Below, in pieces: positions 61,152-64,000 of a stretch of 64,000 nucleotides of DNA. This DNA comes from Symploca sp. SIO1C2 (GTDB lineage: Bacteria; Cyanobacteriota; Cyanobacteriia; Cyanobacteriales; Coleofasciculaceae). The notes below the pieces were generated by a model. That model ran no database searches. It worked only from the letters and a program-made list of their open reading frames with translations, and had not been told where the DNA came from. The position numbers and the translations under genes are program-made. The number at the start of each line of letters is the position of its first letter. The stretch's first letter is position 1. The stretch covers positions 33,192 through 97,191 of the forward strand of contig JAAHFP010000012.1 of assembly GCA_010672925.1 (NCBI GenBank). The letters run 5' to 3'.

Positions 61152-61370
61152 TACAATAGGATCGCAGGTTCTACTAGGACGTTGGTGACTGCCAATACTG
61201 TTTTTTGATCTTTGTCCGTTAATAAAAGGGAACTTAGCACTCTTGTAGCAGTAGACCGGGCATGTACCCGGAAACTTTAAACGAGACTACTTAGTACCCA
61301 CCTGGTTTTCCAGGTCATAAACTGAGGTAAAACGGCGTCTCGGTAAACCTGTAACTAAGGAATTTAGTTG
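61152..61370 (+). ncRNA. Candidate structured small RNA
   Basis: No open frame fits, but the plus strand can fold strongly. TTGG/CCAA hairpin at 61082-61094 plus 100 (61182-61194); CCGGG-CATGTA-CCCGG at 61256-61271; a long hairpin closed by CGAGAC (61282-61287) and GTCTCG (61337-61342) with a perfect inner stem ACCTGG-TTTT-CCAGGT at 61300-61315; and AACTAA/TTAGTT at 61353-61369. CAGGTT at 61165-61170 can pair with AACCTG at 61346-61351 and close the whole unit at about 187 bases. TGGTTACAAT at 61148-61157 would serve as an extended -10. Size recalls 6S RNA, but identity is not established. Confidence 0.4.
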
Positions 61371-61559
61371 ATGAGCTCCTCAGGAGGACTCCGTACCCCC
61401 AATTGAATGGGAGAAATACTATTTAGGGATTGCTGTATAAGTGTGTAAGCCATGCCATTCAAGGCTTTCAGGCATTTTTTACCTAAAAAAGTGCAAGGAA
61501 ATTGTATTGATAGGCTCATTTTTCTTGCACAAATGATGAACATTTTGCGTTCTATACAA

Positions 61560-61730
61560 TTATTATTTCCCTTGTCCTCCTTGTCCTCCTTGTCCTCCTT
61601 GTCTCCCTTGTCCTCCTTGTCTCCCTTGTCTGACTTATTCAGCAAACACTATTTATTACCTCCTGCCTCCTGCCTCCTGCCTTCTGCCTCCTGCCTTCTG
61701 CCTTCTGCCTTTTGTTTATCGAGTTTGTTA
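61560..61730. repeat. TCCTCCTTG and CCTCCTG/CCTTCTG arrays
   Basis: CCTCCTTGT/TCTCCCTTG nonamers at about 61568-61630, and CCTCCTG/CCTTCTG heptamers at 61660-61712. No gene is supported in 61371-61917. Confidence 0.85.
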
Positions 61731-61917
61731 AGGAATCAAGATATTGAGAAGTATCTTAAGGCAGAATTAGGGAGCTTACTGAGTACTCCTAAAGAAGTAT
61801 AAGACCCCTGCTAAAAGGAATAGAGAAGAATTTCAAATCTAAAATCTAAAATATCAGTGGCAAAGCATTTAAGGGTTAAGATGAATTAAACTCAAGAGAA
61901 ACCTGAGATTAAAAAAA

Positions 61918-63186
61918 TTGCTATCTGAGCCGCTGATTGCCGTCACCAAATTTCCAGCTGACATATTCAGACTGAGTAACGGTCTAACTGTGATTCATCA
62001 ACACCTACCGGCAACCCCAGTAGTAATTGCCGATGTTTGGGTACGTGCCGGTGCGATCGCAGAACCAGGAGAATGGTCTGGTATAGCTCATTTCCTGGAG
62101 CACATGATTTTCAAGGGTACTCCCACCCTGGCACCTGGTGAATTTGACTGGTTGATTGAGAGTCGTGGTGGTGCTACTAATGCTGCTACTAGTCATGATT
62201 ATGCTCACTTCTACATCACTACCGCAGCTCAATACTTAGGAGAGACGCTGCCTTATCTAGCTGATTTACTCTTACATGCTGCGATTCCCGACGATGAATT
62301 TGTCCGGGAAAGGGATGTGGTCTTAGAAGAAATTCGTGGCTCCTACGACAACCCAGACTGGCTAGGCTTTCAGGCACTGAATCAAAGCATTTATCAACAT
62401 CACTCTTACGGACGTCCTGTTTTGGGAACAGAAGAGCATTTGCGATCGCAATCACCTCAGCAAATGCGCCACTTTCACCAACATTACTACCAACCGCAAA
62501 ATATGACTGTAGTGATTGTTGGGGGAATAGACCAAGAATCAACGTTAAATTTGGTTAATAGTTCTTTTGAGCAGTTTGCTCCGGCAGTTGATTTACCAAA
62601 AGTAGCAACAACGGCAGAACCACCAATTACCTTAGTCCGTCGTCAGGAGCTTTGTATCCCTCGGTTAGAGCAAGCCCGTTTATTGATGGGTTGGATTGGA
62701 CCAGGAGTAGAGCAACTATCAGATGCCTACGGTTTGGATCTACTCTCTGTACTCCTAGCAGATGGACGGTCTTCTCGCTTAGTCCGAGAATTACGGGAGG
62801 AAGAGCAATTAGTCTATGATATCAGCAGTAGTTTCTCGCTACAAAAAGATTCTAGTTTGTTTACGATTAATGCTTGTTTAGAACCCCAGTACCTTGAACA
62901 AGTGGAAGAATTAATTTGTGCTCATTTGCGACAGTTACAGACAACACCAATTCCTCTAAGGGAACTCCAACGTTGTCAGCGGCTCCTCTGTAATGATTAC
63001 ATTTTTTCCACTGAGTCAGCTAGCCAACTAGCAGGTTTATATGGTTACTACAATACAATTGCGACAGCTGAATTAGCGGTTAGTTATCCCGATAAGATTC
63101 TCAATCTCAAGCCGTTAGACTTAATGCACTTAACTCAGCAGTATCTTTCCCCTGAGCACTACGCTGTTACGTTACTTAGGTGTTAG
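61918..63186 (+). CDS. M16 family zinc peptidase (active subunit)
   Basis: A 422-residue processing-peptidase-like protein (M16B, related to mitochondrial MPP and bacterial PqqL/YmxG). The inverted zinc motif HFLEH is intact (His58, Glu61, His62), with the downstream Glu in RDVVLEEIRGS, and the conserved HxxxY-containing substrate region. Start is TTG at 61918; no in-frame ATG is nearby. It is followed 125 bases later by a second M16 gene without the zinc motif, which suggests an active/inactive heterodimer. Soluble, no signal peptide. The substrate is unknown. Confidence 0.92.
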   Translation: MLSEPLIAVTKFPADIFRLSNGLTVIHQHLPATPVVIADVWVRAGAIAEPGEWSGIAHFLEHMIFKGTPTLAPGEFDWLIESRGGATNAATSHDYAHFYITTAAQYLGETLPYLADLLLHAAIPDDEFVRERDVVLEEIRGSYDNPDWLGFQALNQSIYQHHSYGRPVLGTEEHLRSQSPQQMRHFHQHYYQPQNMTVVIVGGIDQESTLNLVNSSFEQFAPAVDLPKVATTAEPPITLVRRQELCIPRLEQARLLMGWIGPGVEQLSDAYGLDLLSVLLADGRSSRLVRELREEEQLVYDISSSFSLQKDSSLFTINACLEPQYLEQVEELICAHLRQLQTTPIPLRELQRCQRLLCNDYIFSTESASQLAGLYGYYNTIATAELAVSYPDKILNLKPLDLMHLTQQYLSPEHYAVTLLRC

Positions 63187-63311
63187 GGAGAATGGAGAAT
63201 GGAGAATGGAGAATGGAGAATGGAGAATGGAGAATTAACAAATAACCAACAACCAACAACAAATGACCAATGACAAACGACAAATAACAAACAACCAACA
63301 ACCAACAACAA
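63187..63311. repeat. GGAGAAT and AACCAAC heptamer arrays
   Basis: About six GGAGAAT heptamers at 63188-63233, followed by AACCAAC/AACAAAT/ACCAATG heptamers to 63311, ending at the ATG of the second M16 gene. The whole gap between the two M16 genes is repeat. Confidence 0.9.
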
Positions 63312-64000
63312 ATGACAATTCAGCGTACAGTTCTAGATAACGGCATTGTCGTAATTAGTATAGAAAATTCAGCAGCGGATATTATTGCTAGTAGGATTTT
63401 TTTTAGGGTTGGTAGTCAGTGTGAGCCACTAGAAAAGATGGGTTTATCTCACTTACTCTCAGCTGTAGCTACTAAAGGGACAGAACAACTCTCATCCATA
63501 GAAATTGCTGAACGAGTAGAGTCGGTAGGCGCTTATCTCAGTGCGGATGCAGCTAACGATTATTTTGTACTTTCCCTGAAGACTGTTTCCACAGACTGGC
63601 CGGAAATGTTACAGTTGGCGGCAGAGATTTTGCGTTCCCCTAGTTTCCCAGAATCTGAAGTAGAACTGGAAAAACAGCTGACTATCCAGGGTATTCGCTC
63701 TCAAAAAGAACAACCTTTTACTGTTGCTTATGAACAATTACGGCGAGTAATTTATCCTAACCATCCCTATGGCACTTCAATTTTGGGAACAGAAGCAACT
63801 GCCTCTAGCCTAAACCGCACTGATTTGGAATGGTATCATCAAACTCATTTCCATCCCAACAATATGGTGATTAGTATCGCTGGTCGTTTGACTGCGGAAG
63901 AAGCAGTTGAGCAAGTAGAGAGAGTGTTTGGGGATTGGCAGCCTAAGGAGATACTTCCGACACAACCCCAGTTATCTTCCCTCACTGCCAACCCTTGTCA
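63312..64000 (+). CDS. M16 family peptidase-like protein (inactive partner), 3' end cut by the window
   Basis: A partial frame of 229 codons, open to the window end, starting MTIQRTVLDNGIVVISIENS. It matches the M16 N-terminal domain (RVGSQCEPLEKMGLSHLL, EIAERVESVGAYLSADAAND, HPYGTSILGTEATASSL). The zinc motif HxxEH is replaced by HLLSA (residues 47-51): only the first His remains, so it cannot bind catalytic zinc normally. In several bacteria such an inactive subunit pairs with an active M16 protein, and the adjacent gene provides one. The start codon directly follows a heptamer array with no Shine-Dalgarno. Confidence 0.9.
   Translation, partial: MTIQRTVLDNGIVVISIENSAADIIASRIFFRVGSQCEPLEKMGLSHLLSAVATKGTEQLSSIEIAERVESVGAYLSADAANDYFVLSLKTVSTDWPEMLQLAAEILRSPSFPESEVELEKQLTIQGIRSQKEQPFTVAYEQLRRVIYPNHPYGTSILGTEATASSLNRTDLEWYHQTHFHPNNMVISIAGRLTAEEAVEQVERVFGDWQPKEILPTQPQLSSLTANPC

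Noticed and set aside
61152-61370. Definite call of 6S RNA
   Set aside because: Size and end pairing fit, but I could not match known conserved sequence, so only a candidate RNA is reported.
61364-61645. Minus-strand frame with KGDKEDKEDK repeats
   Set aside because: Its N-terminal part is translation of the CCTCCTTGT array and the rest has no recognised similarity; it also overlaps the candidate RNA end.

Overview
The window looks like a chromosomal segment of a filamentous-type cyanobacterium. The evidence is the many HIP1 octamers (GCGATCGC), very frequent short tandem repeats of the STRR type (mostly heptamers), giant hybrid histidine kinases with several PAS and GAF domains, a CofH-type deazaflavin synthase, cyanobacterial small membrane proteins (DUF3285) and pentapeptide-repeat proteins. 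No genus can be named from the sequence alone.

Layout. 0.2-3.1 kb: a stand-alone protein with four GAF domains. 3.2-9.4 kb: a conflict or defence-like island made of a DUF433/DUF5615 toxin-antitoxin pair, a nucleoside-phosphorylase-like protein overlapping a STAND NTPase with TPRs (the two share a homologous adaptor domain), an orphan HigA-like regulator and an Rpn/PD-(D/E)XK nuclease-like protein. 9.5-13.3 kb: housekeeping and hypothetical genes on the minus strand (alpha/beta hydrolase, methyltransferase-HIT fusion, membrane protein, dapB). 13.4-34.3 kb: a 21-kb block of six signalling genes, all on the minus strand: a LOV/PAS/GAF hybrid kinase, two REC-kinase-REC hybrids, a lone REC protein, a CBS-PAS kinase, and a Ser/Thr kinase-AAA-GAF-PAS-histidine kinase. 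Repeat-derived sequence has entered the reading frames of most of these. 34.5-39.3 kb: ABC-class ATPase, methyltransferase, YbjN-like protein and polysaccharide deacetylase. 40.1-41.0 kb: a tRNA-Arg(CCU) gene split by a group I intron that carries a LAGLIDADG homing endonuclease gene. 41.3-46 kb: zinc-ribbon protein, cofH, a Tat-exported metallo-hydrolase, trpG/pabA, dgkA, ybeY and DUF3285. 46-48.9 kb: small genes (a ParE/RelE-like toxin-antitoxin pair, a DUF3285 pseudogene, a retropepsin-like pair). 49-53.7 kb: a Wsp-like chemosensory set (CheA-REC, Cys-rich CheW, MCP). 55.6-59.7 kb: a TetR regulator diverging from an iron alcohol dehydrogenase, followed by an IS200/IS605-type remnant and an aldehyde dehydrogenase. 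59.7-61.9 kb: pentapeptide protein, repeats and a candidate structured RNA. 61.9-64 kb: two adjacent M16 peptidase-family genes, the second with a destroyed zinc motif and cut by the window end.

The main themes are signal transduction (blue light, small-molecule GAF/CBS inputs, chemosensory input), conflict systems, and an unusually active population of tandem repeats that fills intergenic space, abuts start codons and is translated inside kinase domains. Functional calls rest on motifs read by eye; no database search was run.
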